From: Betaproteobacteria bacterium
GTDB lineage: Bacteria > Pseudomonadota > Gammaproteobacteria > Burkholderiales > SG8-41
Assembly: GCA_947486575.1 (NCBI GenBank)
Contig: CANKUB010000028.1
Span: forward strand, 1 to 41,663
Direction: 5' to 3'
Length of the DNA stretch: 41,663 bases
In this document: in pieces, positions 8,761 to 18,794 of the stretch
Numbering within the stretch: position 1 is the first letter of the stretch
Layout of the letters: every line of letters begins with the position of its first letter
Position numbers and translations under genes: made by a program
The notes under the pieces: generated by a model
Told to the model about the DNA's origin: nothing
The model's input: the letters and a program-made list of their open reading frames with translations, nothing else
The model's database searches: none

Positions 8761-9786
8761 TCAATGTTGGGAAAGTGCGCTCGACAGCAGCTTTGCGGTG
8801 ATGTCAACAATCGGAATCACGCGCTCGTAAGCCATGCGTGTAGGGCCGATAACGCCGACCGTGCCGACGATCTTGCCATCCACTTCATACGGTGCAGTGA
8901 CCACGCTGCATTCATCCAGCGGCGACAAGCCTGCCTCACCGCCGATGAATAATTGCACGCCTTGTGCACGGTTTGAAATTTCCAGCAGTTGCAGCAGGCC
9001 GGTTTTGCGTTCGAACAAATCAAACAGGTTACGCAGCCGCGACATATTTGACGACAGGTCGTCAATGTTGAGCAGCTTATTTTCACCGGAAATCACGACT
9101 TCGGTTTCGTTCTCGGTTGCAACCTGACTGCCGGCATCAAGTGCGACAGTCATCAGCCGCGTCATGTCTTCACGCAAATCGCGCAGCTCTTGTTGTACGC
9201 GCATGCGAATTTCGACAAACGTTAATCCGGCGTAATGCTGGTTCAGAAAATTGGCGGCTTCGACCAGCTCCGATGGCGAATAGGCTTTTTCGGTGATGAT
9301 GATGCGGTTTTGCACGTCACCTTCGGGGGTGACAATAATCAGCAGAATGCGCTTTTCCGAAAGGCGCAAGAATTCGATATGCCGGAACCCGGCACTGCGC
9401 CGGGGCGTCACCACCACGCCCGCAAAGCGCGTCAGTTCCGACAGCATCTGCGACGCCGACGACACCAGCTTGTGCGTGTTGTCGGAATGCAATTGACCTT
9501 CGAGCTGATTGATTTCAATGCGATCCAGCGGCTTGATGGTGAGCAGCGTATCGACAAAAAAACGATAACCGCGCGCCGTGGGTACACGTCCGGCGGACGT
9601 GTGCGGGCTGGCGATAAATCCCATGTCTTCGAGATCGGCCATCACATTGCGTATGCTGGCGGGCGATAGATCCAGTCCGGCGATTTTCGACAGCGCGCGC
9701 GAGCCAACCGGTTGGCCATCGGCGATGTAGCGCTCGACCAGCGTCTTCAGCAGGAGTTGCGCGCGATCATTCATGGGGCTGGACAT
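8761..9786 (-). CDS. hrcA: Heat-inducible transcription repressor HrcA
   Basis: A 341-residue HrcA repressor, which binds CIRCE operators in front of heat-shock genes and is kept active by GroEL. The N-terminal winged helix (residues about 5-80) includes [13 protein letters not shown], a hallmark recognition region, followed by the HTSAGRVPT segment. The rest is the GAF-like/dimerisation part. The length matches the family. A second ATG four codons in is equally possible. No CIRCE inverted repeat was found in this window, so its targets are elsewhere. It heads the minus-strand hrcA-hemH unit and is divergent from nadK across 102 bp, a common betaproteobacterial arrangement. Confidence 0.96.
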   Translation of the reverse strand: MSSPMNDRAQLLLKTLVERYIADGQPVGSRALSKIAGLDLSPASIRNVMADLEDMGFIASPHTSAGRVPTARGYRFFVDTLLTIKPLDRIEINQLEGQLHSDNTHKLVSSASQMLSELTRFAGVVVTPRRSAGFRHIEFLRLSEKRILLIIVTPEGDVQNRIIITEKAYSPSELVEAANFLNQHYAGLTFVEIRMRVQQELRDLREDMTRLMTVALDAGSQVATENETEVVISGENKLLNIDDLSSNMSRLRNLFDLFERKTGLLQLLEISNRAQGVQLFIGGEAGLSPLDECSVVTAPYEVDGKIVGTVGVIGPTRMAYERVIPIVDITAKLLSSALSQH

Positions 9787-9888
9787 GAGGCTATTTTACT
9801 CAGTTGGCGGAGGAATGGTGAATCATGTATGCGCCACTGCTATTCCCCCATCGTTCACCATCGTCGCCGGTTGTGGTTAAATGCGGAC

Positions 9889-10758
9889 ATGGAAAAAACC
9901 TTTAAAACCATAGCGCTGATCGGTAAATATAACAGCCCGGAGATCGCCGCGCCGCTGTTGAAGCTGGCGGATTTTCTCAAGCAGCGTGGCATCACGGTAT
10001 TGATTGACGCGCTCACGGGCGCGCATATCCGCAATTCTCCGTATCCCATACACGATCTGGAGAATTTGGGGCGTGAGGCTGAGCTGGCCATTGTGCTCGG
10101 CGGCGATGGCACCATGCTCAACATCGCACGCACACTCGCACCGTACGATGTGGCGCTGGTGGGGGTGAATCAGGGGCGGCTGGGCTTTTTGACCGATATA
10201 TCGCTCGACACCATGTACGAAACGATTTCTGCGATTCTCGATGGACAGTGCGTCACCGAAGATCGCATGCTGTTGCAGGGTGAAATCGTCAGAGGTGGCA
10301 CGCAGACAACGGATGTGCTGGCGTTCAACGACGTGGTGGTGAGCAAGGGTATCGAAGGCAACATGGTTGAGATGGAAGTGCGCATCGACGGCGAATTCAT
10401 CTATCACCAGCGTTCGGACGGATTGATCATTGCCACGCCCACCGGTTCGACGGCTTATGCATTGTCGGCGGGCGGGCCGATTGTGCATCCCAGTCTGCGC
10501 GTGATATCGCTGGTGCCGGTGTCGCCGCACACGTTGTCAAACCGCCCCATTGTGATCAACAGCGACAGCGTGGTGGAAATCATCATGCGTAGCGACAACG
10601 ACGCGCGCGCGCATTTCGATAGTCATTCACATTACGCGTTGCATGAAGGGGATCGCATCATCGTCAAACGTTACCCGCATACGATCAGCCTGCTGCATCC
10701 GGTGGGTCACAGCTATTACCGGATGTTGCGGGAGAAACTGAACTGGAACAGAGAGTAG
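9889..10758 (+). CDS. nadK: NAD kinase
   Basis: A 289-residue NAD kinase, making NADP+ from NAD+ with ATP or polyphosphate in the cytoplasm. Key motifs are GGDG at residues 71-74, the ND pair at 147-148 and the glycine-rich TPTGSTAYALSAGGP region from residue 183. The frame is open further upstream, but the ATG at 9889 gives the usual family length and N-terminus, and the upstream part would overlap the opposite-strand hrcA gene. recN follows 12 bp later on the same strand, so the two are probably co-transcribed. Confidence 0.96.
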   Translation: MEKTFKTIALIGKYNSPEIAAPLLKLADFLKQRGITVLIDALTGAHIRNSPYPIHDLENLGREAELAIVLGGDGTMLNIARTLAPYDVALVGVNQGRLGFLTDISLDTMYETISAILDGQCVTEDRMLLQGEIVRGGTQTTDVLAFNDVVVSKGIEGNMVEMEVRIDGEFIYHQRSDGLIIATPTGSTAYALSAGGPIVHPSLRVISLVPVSPHTLSNRPIVINSDSVVEIIMRSDNDARAHFDSHSHYALHEGDRIIVKRYPHTISLLHPVGHSYYRMLREKLNWNRE

Positions 10759-10770
10759 TTTTCAGCCCGT

Positions 10771-12435
10771 ATGCTGCGCAGCCTGTCCATCCGCGATTTT
10801 GTAATCGTTGAAAAAATGGCGTTGGAGTTCGACGCCGGCTTTACCGTACTCACTGGCGAAACCGGCGCGGGCAAATCCATTTTGATCGATGCGCTGGCGC
10901 TGGTGCTGGGGGCGCGCGCCGATGCGCTGGTCGTTCGCCAGGGCGCTGAACGTGCCGAGGTCAGCGCAGAGTTTGATATCGCTGCGCTAAGGCCGGTAAA
11001 AAAATATCTTGAAAAACAAGAGCTTACAGATGAGGGCGGCACGTGCTTAATACGCCGCGTGATCGACGCCAGTGGCCGTTCGCGCGCCTTCATTAACGGC
11101 ACGGCAGTTACAGCGACACAGTTGCGCGAGTTAGGCGAATTTTTGGTGGATATTCACGGTCAGCATCAGCATCAGTCGCTGGCGCGGGCACCGGCGCAAC
11201 GCGAGTTGGTGGACGCGTACGGCAAACTCGAAGTGCACTCTGAAAGAGTTGCCGTGCTGCATCGTGATTGGCGCGCCAAGGCCGAGCGCTGTCGCGCGTT
11301 TGAATCGAATGCGGCAGCGTATGTGGCCGAGCGTGAGCGGCTGGAGTGGCAGGTCAACGATCTCGCGCAACTCGATTTCAAGGCCGAAGAATGGCCGACG
11401 TTGACGGCGGAACACTCGCGCCTCGCGCATGCAGCCAGTTTGATCGAAGCCGCCGAGTTTGGCATGGAAACCTTATCCGAAGGCGAGGGGGCCAGTCTTG
11501 CGCAGGTAAACGGTGTTATTTCGCGCTTGAAAAATCTGCTCGATTACGATCCCAAACTGAAAGAAGTTTTAGACGTACTCGAACCCGCGCAAGTGCAGTT
11601 GCAAGAGGCGGTTTACAGCCTGCGCCACTATCAGCAAAAACTTGACCTCGACCCCAAGCGTCTGCGTGAAGCCGAGCAGCGTATGGATGCCATTCATTCT
11701 GCTTCGCGCAAATATCGCACCGAGCCGGAGCAGTTGCCCGATATGCTTGCGAAAGCGCGCGCGCGTCTTGATGAGCTTTCCATTGCAGGTGACGCCGTTG
11801 CGCTGCGCAAACTGGAAACAGCCGCGCTTGAAGCGTGTGTGATCGAAGCGAAAAAACTGTCTGTTGGAAGACGCAAGGCTGCGAAAGCGCTGGCAGAAAA
11901 AGTCACCGATGCCATGCAAACGCTGGCGATGAATGGCGGCGTATTTGAAGTGGCGCTCAACTCGCTGGAGCAACCCGCTGTGCACGGGTTGGAGAACATT
12001 GAGTTTCAGGTGTCAGCGCACAAAGGTATGACACCGCAGCCGCTGGGCAGAGTAGCTTCCGGTGGCGAGCTATCACGCATCAGCCTGGCAATACAAACCA
12101 TCACCAGTCAAGTGGCGCAAGTGCCCACACTGATTTTTGACGAAGTGGATGCGGGCATCGGCGGCCGCGTGGCGGAAATCGTCGGCAAGCTGATCAAAGA
12201 CCTCGGCAAAAAACATCAGGTGATGTGCATCACGCATTTGCCCCAAGTGGCGGCCTGCGGCGATCAGCAGTGGCAGGTAGCCAAGAGCGCGGGCAATGGC
12301 ACCAATGGCAAGGTTTCAAGCAAAGTGACCGTGCTGGATAAAACGCAGCGTGTGGAGGAAATCGCACGCATGCTGGGTGGGGTGAAAATTACCGATACCA
12401 CGCGCAAGCATGCGGCGGAGATGTTGAAGGGGTAG
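10771..12435 (+). CDS. recN: DNA repair protein RecN
   Basis: A 554-residue SMC-like ATPase of double-strand-break repair. Walker A GETGAGKS is at residues 29-36. A long helical middle region follows, then an ASGGELSR signature and the Walker B segment LIFDEVDAGIGG in the C-terminal half. The length equals E. coli RecN (about 553). It begins 12 bp after nadK and converges with the gamma-glutamyltransferase gene, with 10 bp between stops. In many bacteria recN is LexA-controlled, but no clear SOS box was seen before nadK. Confidence 0.96.
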   Translation: MLRSLSIRDFVIVEKMALEFDAGFTVLTGETGAGKSILIDALALVLGARADALVVRQGAERAEVSAEFDIAALRPVKKYLEKQELTDEGGTCLIRRVIDASGRSRAFINGTAVTATQLRELGEFLVDIHGQHQHQSLARAPAQRELVDAYGKLEVHSERVAVLHRDWRAKAERCRAFESNAAAYVAERERLEWQVNDLAQLDFKAEEWPTLTAEHSRLAHAASLIEAAEFGMETLSEGEGASLAQVNGVISRLKNLLDYDPKLKEVLDVLEPAQVQLQEAVYSLRHYQQKLDLDPKRLREAEQRMDAIHSASRKYRTEPEQLPDMLAKARARLDELSIAGDAVALRKLETAALEACVIEAKKLSVGRRKAAKALAEKVTDAMQTLAMNGGVFEVALNSLEQPAVHGLENIEFQVSAHKGMTPQPLGRVASGGELSRISLAIQTITSQVAQVPTLIFDEVDAGIGGRVAEIVGKLIKDLGKKHQVMCITHLPQVAACGDQQWQVAKSAGNGTNGKVSSKVTVLDKTQRVEEIARMLGGVKITDTTRKHAAEMLKG

Positions 12436-12445
12436 TCGCGTTGCG

Positions 12446-14035
12446 TTAGAACCCCACAGCCTGCCCATCGGTACGCCGCTCCGACGCAGCAAAATAACCA
12501 TCTTCCATTTTGTAAATCAGTTGCGCGCGGCCGAAATCGGTGCTCCAGCGATCGGCCTGCGGCATGTCGTGACCACGCGCCTTTAATGCGGCGATGGTTT
12601 CGGCAGGCACGCCGTATTCGATGCCGACCTTGACGCCACTGTCGATGCGCCAGCGCGGTGCGTCGCTCGCAGCTTGCGGGTTCTGGTGGTAATCGACCAT
12701 GCGCGACACCACCTGCATATGGCCTTGCGCCTGCATTGAGCCACCCATCACGCCAAAGCTCATCACCGGTTGGCCGCCCTTGGTGAGAAAACCGGGGATG
12801 ATGGTGTGAAACGGACGTTTGCGCGGCGCCACGATGTTGGCATGGCCGGGTTTCAAACTAAAACCCGTGCCACGATTTTGCAGCGCGATGCCGGTGTCGG
12901 GCACCACCACACCAGAGCCGAAACCGGAGTAATTCGACTGGATGTAAGACACCATCATGCCGGATTCGTCGGCAGCGGTTAAGTAAACCGTGCCGCCTGT
13001 CGCCGGATTGCCGTGCGTGGGCGCGGCGGCTTTTTTCATGTCGATCAGTTTGGCGCGCGATTTCAGATAACTTTTGTCGAGCATTTGCGCGGGTGTCACG
13101 CGCATGGTGGAAATATCCGATACGTATTCGTTGATGTCGGTGAAGGCGAGTTTCATCGCCTCGATTTGCAGGTGGATGCTGTCGGGCGAATCGACTGGCA
13201 GCGATGCTACATCAAAATTTTCCAGCATACCCAGTGCCATTAACGCTGCGATGCCTTGGCCATTCGGCGGAATTTCATGCAGGGTATAGCCGCGATAGTC
13301 GAGGCCGATGGGCTCTACCCAATCCAGCGTGTGTGCAGCAAGATCGGCCATCGTAATGTCGCCGCCGGTTTGCTTGGCCCACGCTGCAATTTTTTCGGCG
13401 AGATCGCCAGTGTAAAAGGCCTGGCCTTTGGTTTCAGCAATGCGTTGCAAGGTTTTGGCGTGCGCCAGTGAAACAAATTTTTCGCCTGCCGCAACTGCAC
13501 GGCCATGCGGCATAAAGGCCTGGGCAAAGCCCGGTTGATCTTTGAGATCGGGCGCCTGATTCGCCCATAGTCGTGCGATGGTTGGCGACACCATATAGCC
13601 GTCAGTGGCGTATTTGATCGCAGGCTCAAACAAATCGGCAAATGGCAGCTTGCCATATTTTGCCGACATCTCCACCCACGCGGATACTGCGCCTGGCACG
13701 GTTACCGAATCCCAGCCACGCTTTGCCATTTCGGTGCGGCCCTTGAAACGCTCTGGCGTCCAGTTTGCAGTTGAGCGGCCTGATGCGTTCAGCCCTTTGA
13801 GTTCCTTGCCGTCCCACATGATGCAGAACGCATCGGCGCCGATGCCGTTGCTGGTGGGTTCCAGCACAGTCAGCGATATTGCCGTGGCGAGAATGGCGTC
13901 TACTGCGTTGCCGCCTTTTAACATCATGCGCAGACCGGCTTGTGCGGCGAGCGGTTGCGAGGTGGCGACGCAATTGCGTGCGAGCACCGGCATGCGTTGC
14001 GAAGGGTAGGGGAATTGATAGTCGAAGAGATTCAT
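12446..14035 (-). CDS. Gamma-glutamyltransferase family protein (Ntn-hydrolase), first copy
   Basis: 529 residues of the gamma-glutamyltranspeptidase family, made as a proenzyme that cleaves itself before a threonine that becomes the catalytic N-terminus. The expected threonine is Thr349 (GGTVY), which would give an alpha subunit of about 348 residues and a beta subunit of about 181. Other family features are AGGNAVDA-like residues 40-46 and the GVMGGSMQAQGH segment at 428-439. No signal peptide is visible, unlike classical periplasmic GGT, so a cytoplasmic YwrD-like or acylase-like enzyme is likely. It is the first gene of a region rich in Bug receptors. A second, only distantly similar family member lies at 17001. 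Confidence 0.88.
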   Translation of the reverse strand: MNLFDYQFPYPSQRMPVLARNCVATSQPLAAQAGLRMMLKGGNAVDAILATAISLTVLEPTSNGIGADAFCIMWDGKELKGLNASGRSTANWTPERFKGRTEMAKRGWDSVTVPGAVSAWVEMSAKYGKLPFADLFEPAIKYATDGYMVSPTIARLWANQAPDLKDQPGFAQAFMPHGRAVAAGEKFVSLAHAKTLQRIAETKGQAFYTGDLAEKIAAWAKQTGGDITMADLAAHTLDWVEPIGLDYRGYTLHEIPPNGQGIAALMALGMLENFDVASLPVDSPDSIHLQIEAMKLAFTDINEYVSDISTMRVTPAQMLDKSYLKSRAKLIDMKKAAAPTHGNPATGGTVYLTAADESGMMVSYIQSNYSGFGSGVVVPDTGIALQNRGTGFSLKPGHANIVAPRKRPFHTIIPGFLTKGGQPVMSFGVMGGSMQAQGHMQVVSRMVDYHQNPQAASDAPRWRIDSGVKVGIEYGVPAETIAALKARGHDMPQADRWSTDFGRAQLIYKMEDGYFAASERRTDGQAVGF

Positions 14036-14138
14036 GATTTGCCTTTAAAATCAAATTGTACAGCGTGAGTAGATGCGGGCGCCAGTAACCGTTTTAACTA
14101 CGCGAGATCGAATAGACATGCGGGACGCTGCGTCCGCG

Positions 14139-14846
14139 TCACGGCACCCGCGTCAAGATTTCAATCACAGGGTCGCGTTCATGCAGATTGTGGAACACCA
14201 CCAGCGTATCGTCGGGACGCAGCACAAAGGTGTAGAGGCGTCCGCGGCACGCTGCCTCAAACATCGGCACAGGCGGCTTGGCCAGCAGCGTGTAATAGGG
14301 TTCCGCTGCCGGATTGTTATAAAAAATGTCTTCAGTGGCGTAGCGAAAGCGGAAGTAGGCGGGCTCACTGCCGCACGTTAGCGGACTTAGCGTCTCTGGT
14401 TTTGCCGATGTCTCGATAGTCAGCGCGTCGCGTCTTATGGTGTAGCGTCGTGCGCCTGATTTCCAGGCGCCTGCCAAATGCGATTCAATTTCTTGCGCGA
14501 TGCCGTGGATTTGGCTGGTGCCCAGCAAGGAAGCCACGCCGCCACTGCCTTGCGCCCAATCCGACGATTTTTCCGTCAGGGGGATGCCGGTGGCCATAAA
14601 GTAGATCAACATCGTAGCAGCGAGAATCACGGGTCTGGGAAACTGTCTGCTGGATCGCCAGTTTGTCATCAGCACCCACAGTGCGCCCACCGTAACTACA
14701 AACGCGATCCACTGCAGGTCGAAATACAGCGCCTCGAAACTGGCCACATCAATGGGCGGCTTGGGGCCATCTAGCATCCAGCGGCTGGTCAGCACTGCGA
14801 GCAGTAGTGCGGCTAGCAACAGGTAAAGGGCTTTGCTGTTGCTCAT
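14139..14846 (-). CDS. Membrane protein of unknown function
   Basis: I do not recognise this 235-residue protein. Three hydrophobic segments occupy roughly residues 6-21, 44-60 and 72-90. A soluble domain of about 140 residues follows, with one Cys near residue 158, another near 197, and a Tyr/Phe-rich stretch. The ATG at 14846 is preferred over an in-frame TTG four codons upstream; neither has a good ribosome-binding site. It lies between a GGT-family gene and two Bug receptor genes, all on minus, with gaps of about 100 and 60 bp, so a shared transcript is possible but not shown. Confidence 0.65.
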   Translation of the reverse strand: MSNSKALYLLLAALLLAVLTSRWMLDGPKPPIDVASFEALYFDLQWIAFVVTVGALWVLMTNWRSSRQFPRPVILAATMLIYFMATGIPLTEKSSDWAQGSGGVASLLGTSQIHGIAQEIESHLAGAWKSGARRYTIRRDALTIETSAKPETLSPLTCGSEPAYFRFRYATEDIFYNNPAAEPYYTLLAKPPVPMFEAACRGRLYTFVLRPDDTLVVFHNLHERDPVIEILTRVP

Positions 14847-14909
14847 GTCAAATAACAAAGGCTTTCACATAGTGCGTTGCGACCGGTGTGCCCGTGTATG
14901 GCGCTCACG

Positions 14910-15872
14910 CTATTCCGCCGCTACTCTGGCATCTCGCGCTACCTTGAACCAGCGCGCGACTTCGGTGCGGTTGTACTGCTCATAAGCGTCAGGGGAATTG
15001 CCGACGGGATCGGCACCCTGACTCGACAGGTCTTTGTTGACGTCGGGGTGCGCGAGCGATTTGCGCACGGCGGCGTTGACTCTATCGACAATCGGGCGCG
15101 GTGTGTTGGCTGGTGCCAGCATGCCAAAGCCGCTGGACACCACAAAATCGGGCATGCCGGCTTCGGCCATTATCGGTACCTCAGGCGCGGCGGGCGAGCG
15201 CCTGGCACCCGATTGCGCCACCATGCGCAGGCGGCCATCACGCACGAACTGAATCGCTGAGGGCATGCCGGAAAACTGCATATGCACATGCCCGGCAACC
15301 AGATCAACGGTGGCAGGGCCGACACCCTTGTACGGTACATGCACCAGCTTCAGGCCCGAACGGGAAGCCATCATTTCGGTGGCCAGATGGGTGGACGTGC
15401 CGCGCCCGGGCGTGGCGTAGGTCATTTCACCAGGGCGTGATTTCGCCAGCGCAATCAGTTCCTTCAGCGTGCGTGCGGGCACGGAGGGATGTATCACCAG
15501 TGCGTTGGGTACATCGGCTACCAATGCCACGGCGGCGAAATCCTTTATCGAATCGTACGGCAGCTTTTTGATCACCGCCGGGTTGATCACATGCGCGGTG
15601 GACACCATCAGCAGCGTGTAACCATCGGGCGGCGCTTTGGATGCGATGTCGGTGCCGATGGTGCTGCTGGCACCGCCGCGATTGTCGATGATGATTTGCT
15701 GGCCGAGGTCTTCTCCCATCTTTGGCGCAATGAAGCGCGCGATGATGTCGGTGTTACCGCCGGGTGCGAACGGTACGACCATGCGAATTACTTTGCTGGG
15801 GTAGGCTTGAGCGGATGCACCAGCACTCAATGCAAGCAGCCATAAAATATGTAAATATTTGTTTTTAAACAT
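14910..15872 (-). CDS. Bug/TctC-family periplasmic substrate-binding protein, copy A
   Basis: A 320-residue receptor of the tripartite tricarboxylate transporter family. An N-terminal signal peptide of about 21 residues ends ASA-QA. The mature protein begins with the family signature YPSKVIRMVVPFAPGGNTD, where PGG..D contributes to carboxylate binding. The ATG at 15872 was chosen because it places the signal peptide at the N-terminus and follows a GGAA site that overlaps the upstream gene's last codons. It starts 4 bp after copy B and resembles it closely (for example YDSIKDF and GADPVG), which points to tandem duplication. No TctA/TctB membrane genes are nearby; orphan Bug proteins of this kind are typical of Betaproteobacteria. 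Ligand unknown. Confidence 0.92.
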   Translation of the reverse strand: MFKNKYLHILWLLALSAGASAQAYPSKVIRMVVPFAPGGNTDIIARFIAPKMGEDLGQQIIIDNRGGASSTIGTDIASKAPPDGYTLLMVSTAHVINPAVIKKLPYDSIKDFAAVALVADVPNALVIHPSVPARTLKELIALAKSRPGEMTYATPGRGTSTHLATEMMASRSGLKLVHVPYKGVGPATVDLVAGHVHMQFSGMPSAIQFVRDGRLRMVAQSGARRSPAAPEVPIMAEAGMPDFVVSSGFGMLAPANTPRPIVDRVNAAVRKSLAHPDVNKDLSSQGADPVGNSPDAYEQYNRTEVARWFKVARDARVAAE

Positions 15873-15876
15873 TATA

Positions 15877-16845
15877 TTATTCCGGTTGTATGCCCGAATC
15901 GCGCGCAACTTTGATCCACTTGGCGATTTCGTTGCGCATGAATGCGGCGAACTCCTCGGGCGTGCTGCCGACAGGATCGGCGCCCTGTTCCGCCAGCGCG
16001 TTGCGCACACTGCTGTTGCCGATGGCAGCAACGAGCGTGGTGTGAACGCGGTCGATTACCGGGCGCGGCGTAGCGGCGGGTGCGAACATGCCAAAGCCGC
16101 TGGAGACCACAAAGCCGGGTACGCCAGCCTCAACCATGGTGGGAATATCCTTCACCGCAGGCGAACGTTTAGCGCCGGTTTGCGCCAGCATGCGCAGTTT
16201 GTTCATGCGCACGTGATTGATCACCACAGGCAGACTGGAAAATTGCGATTGCACATGGCCGGCCAAAAGATCAATCACCGAGATGCCACTGCTTTTGTAG
16301 GCGACGTGGATGAGCTTTACATGTTCCATTGAACTGAATAATTCGCCGGCAAGATGGCCGACGGTGCCGCGACCGGCCGTGGAATAAGTGATTTGCCCCG
16401 GACGCGCGCGCGCGAGTGTGGCGAATTCTTTGGCGGTTCTCACCGGCATCGAGGGATGCACCACCAGTGCTGTCGGCACGTCGGCAATCATGGTGATGGC
16501 TGAAAAATCCTTGATCGAATCGTAGGGCAGTTTCTTTACCATTGCCGGGTTGATGGCGTGCGCGGCTGAAACGGTAATCAGCGTATAGCCATCGGGTGGC
16601 GACTTGGCTGCAATCTCAGTGCCGATGATGCTGCCCGCACCGCCGCGATTGTCGATGACAATTTGCTGGCCAAACAGTTTGGACATTTCGGGCGCGACAA
16701 TGCGCGCGATAATGTCGGTGTTGCCGCCCGCCGCGAACGGCACAATCATGCGTACGGTTTTGGTGGGGTAGGCCTGTGCGAACACTGCACTACCAGCACT
16801 GAGCGCTACCGCGCTGCTGATCAGCATTGATGGTATTTTTTGCAT
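15877..16845 (-). CDS. Bug/TctC-family periplasmic substrate-binding protein, copy B
   Basis: A 322-residue paralogue of the neighbouring copy A. It has a signal peptide of about 24 residues ending VFA-QA, then the YPTKTVRMIVPFAAGGNTD signature. The ATG at 16845 is preceded by an excellent AGGAAGGA ribosome-binding site about 5 bases upstream, which rules out the longer in-frame starts. It is the first gene of the minus-strand pair and is divergent from the second GGT-family gene across 155 bp, so the two promoters share this region. Bug proteins bind carboxylates, amides or amino-acid-like ligands in the periplasm; the ligand cannot be read here. Confidence 0.93.
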   Translation of the reverse strand: MQKIPSMLISSAVALSAGSAVFAQAYPTKTVRMIVPFAAGGNTDIIARIVAPEMSKLFGQQIVIDNRGGAGSIIGTEIAAKSPPDGYTLITVSAAHAINPAMVKKLPYDSIKDFSAITMIADVPTALVVHPSMPVRTAKEFATLARARPGQITYSTAGRGTVGHLAGELFSSMEHVKLIHVAYKSSGISVIDLLAGHVQSQFSSLPVVINHVRMNKLRMLAQTGAKRSPAVKDIPTMVEAGVPGFVVSSGFGMFAPAATPRPVIDRVHTTLVAAIGNSSVRNALAEQGADPVGSTPEEFAAFMRNEIAKWIKVARDSGIQPE

Positions 16846-17000
16846 GATTTCCTTCCTCGTGGAAACTGCGCGAATGATACACCGGCACTCCGGCGCCGCT
16901 GCGTTCTGATTTCTGACGATTGCGGATAAAACGGTTAAAATCATTGACGCAGCGATATTTCCCTTTGTCCGCGACGTTCCGTTTAATTGGAGCCACACGC

Positions 17001-18725
17001 ATGAAAGCTTCCCCTCGTTTAACCATCATGGGCACGCGCCACGTCGCGGCTGCCGGACATTATCTGGCGGCGCACGCGGCGTTTGAAATTCTCGAAGCCG
17101 GCGGCAATGCCATTGATGCCGGTGTTGCTGCCGGCATCACCATTAACGTGGTGCAAACGGATAAGGTTAACTTTGGCGGTGTGGCGCCGCAGATTATCTA
17201 CACCGCCAAAGACAAAAAGGTGCATTGCATCGACGGTCTGGGTGTGTGGCCCAAGGGCATCACGCCCGATTATTTTCAAAAGCGCCATGGCGGCAAAATT
17301 CCACCGGGCGTCGAGCGCTGTGTGGTGCCTGCGGCCCCTGATGCGTGGCTGACCGCGCTATCGAATTACGGCACCATGAGTTTTGGGGAAGTGGCGTCGG
17401 CGGCCATTCGTTTTGCCAGCAAGGGCTTTCCGATGTATGGCCTGCTGTCGCAATTCATCGAAACCCATCGCAAGGATTACGAGCGCTGGCCGTCGAGCGC
17501 GAAAGTGTTTTTGCCCAAAGGGCGCGTGCCGCAAGTGGGTGAGGTATTTGTCCAGTCTGAACTCGGGGCCACGCTGCAATTTCTGGCCGACGAAGAACGC
17601 AAGGTGGCACGCAAGAAGGGCCGCAAGGCCGGGTTGAAAGCCGCGCGCGATGCCTTTTACAAAGGCGACATCGCGCGGGAGGTAACGAAGTTCATTGAAA
17701 AGCAGGGCGGGCCGATGCGTTTTGAGGATTTCGCCGACTTCAGCGTGAATATCGAACCCACAGTTAAAACACGCTTCGAAGGTATTGAATTGCATGCTTG
17801 CGGCCCGTGGTCGCAAGGCCCGTCCTTGCCGATGACGCTGAACATTCTCAAAGGCTACGACCTGCGCGCGATGGGCCATAACTCGGCGGATTACATACAT
17901 TTGCTGACCGAGGCGACCAAACTCGCCATGTCCGACCGCCATAATTATTTTGGCGACCCGCGCTTTGTGAAAGTGCCGATCGCAGGCCTGATGTCGGATA
18001 AATACGCCGCATGGCAACGCACACGCATCCGCATGGATGCCGCCTGCCCGGAAATGCCGCGCGGTGGCGATCCGAAAACGCTGACTGAAATTGAGAATCG
18101 CTCGATGTCGCCAGCGCTGGGCGCGGGCGAGCCAGGCCCCGGCGATACTTCGTATCTGTGTGTGATAGACCGTCACGGTAATGCCATGTCGTGCACGCCG
18201 AGTGATGGTTCCGATCAAACGCCGATTATTCCCGGCGTCGGCATTCTGTGTTCGGGGCGCGGCACGCAGTCGTGGTCTGACCCTTCGCATCCGTCGAGCG
18301 TTGCGCCGGGTAAACGGCCGCGGCTCACGCCAAATCCGGCACTCGCGTTCAAGAACGGCAAGGTTTATATGCCCTTTGGCACGCCGGGCGGTGATGTGCA
18401 AACGCAGGCGATGCTGCAAGTGTTTCTCAACGTTAACGTGTTTGGCATGTCCGCGCAGGATGCGATTGAAGCGCCACGCTTCGCCACCTACAGTTATCCG
18501 GGCTCGTTCGAGCCGCACAAATATTTTCCGGGGCGGCTCTATATGGAGTCACGCATCGAAAAATCGGTGTCGGATGCGCTGGCATCACGCGGTCACGACA
18601 TGCGCGAGTGGCCCGCGTTCACGTGGCTTGCTGGCGCGGTGTGCACCATTGTCAATGACCACAAGAATGGCGTGATGCATGGCGGGGCGGATTTGCGGCG
18701 GCCCGCGTACGTGCTGGGTTGGTAG
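17001..18725 (+). CDS. Gamma-glutamyltransferase family protein (Ntn-hydrolase), second copy
   Basis: 574 residues, longer than and only loosely similar to the first family member at 12446. The autocatalytic threonine is probably Thr383 (GDTSY). The N-terminal AGGNAIDAG segment (33-41) and the FGTPGGDVQTQ segment (459-469) are family hallmarks. A lysine/arginine-rich insert (KVARKKGRK, residues 201-209) is unusual. No signal peptide is seen, so a cytoplasmic location is likely. The ATG at 17001 has a GGAG about 8 bases upstream and gives the normal family start. It is followed by two Bug receptor genes on the same strand. An enzyme cleaving a gamma-glutamyl or other amide compound delivered through a Bug-linked transporter is a reasonable inference. 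Confidence 0.88.
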   Translation: MKASPRLTIMGTRHVAAAGHYLAAHAAFEILEAGGNAIDAGVAAGITINVVQTDKVNFGGVAPQIIYTAKDKKVHCIDGLGVWPKGITPDYFQKRHGGKIPPGVERCVVPAAPDAWLTALSNYGTMSFGEVASAAIRFASKGFPMYGLLSQFIETHRKDYERWPSSAKVFLPKGRVPQVGEVFVQSELGATLQFLADEERKVARKKGRKAGLKAARDAFYKGDIAREVTKFIEKQGGPMRFEDFADFSVNIEPTVKTRFEGIELHACGPWSQGPSLPMTLNILKGYDLRAMGHNSADYIHLLTEATKLAMSDRHNYFGDPRFVKVPIAGLMSDKYAAWQRTRIRMDAACPEMPRGGDPKTLTEIENRSMSPALGAGEPGPGDTSYLCVIDRHGNAMSCTPSDGSDQTPIIPGVGILCSGRGTQSWSDPSHPSSVAPGKRPRLTPNPALAFKNGKVYMPFGTPGGDVQTQAMLQVFLNVNVFGMSAQDAIEAPRFATYSYPGSFEPHKYFPGRLYMESRIEKSVSDALASRGHDMREWPAFTWLAGAVCTIVNDHKNGVMHGGADLRRPAYVLGW

Positions 18726-18794
18726 CTGCTTCCGGGCTACAGCTATTATTGTAAGCCTTTGTTTTTAAATAATATTTTCTATCCGCGCATCAGT

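Noticed and set aside
9787-9888. CIRCE operator in the hrcA-nadK gap
   Set aside because: No TTAGCACTC/GAGTGCTAA inverted repeat could be found there or elsewhere in the window.
18721-18750. Terminator after the second GGT-family gene
   Set aside because: Only a 6-bp stem (TAGCTG/CAGCTA) with an 11-base loop and no proper T run; too weak to call.
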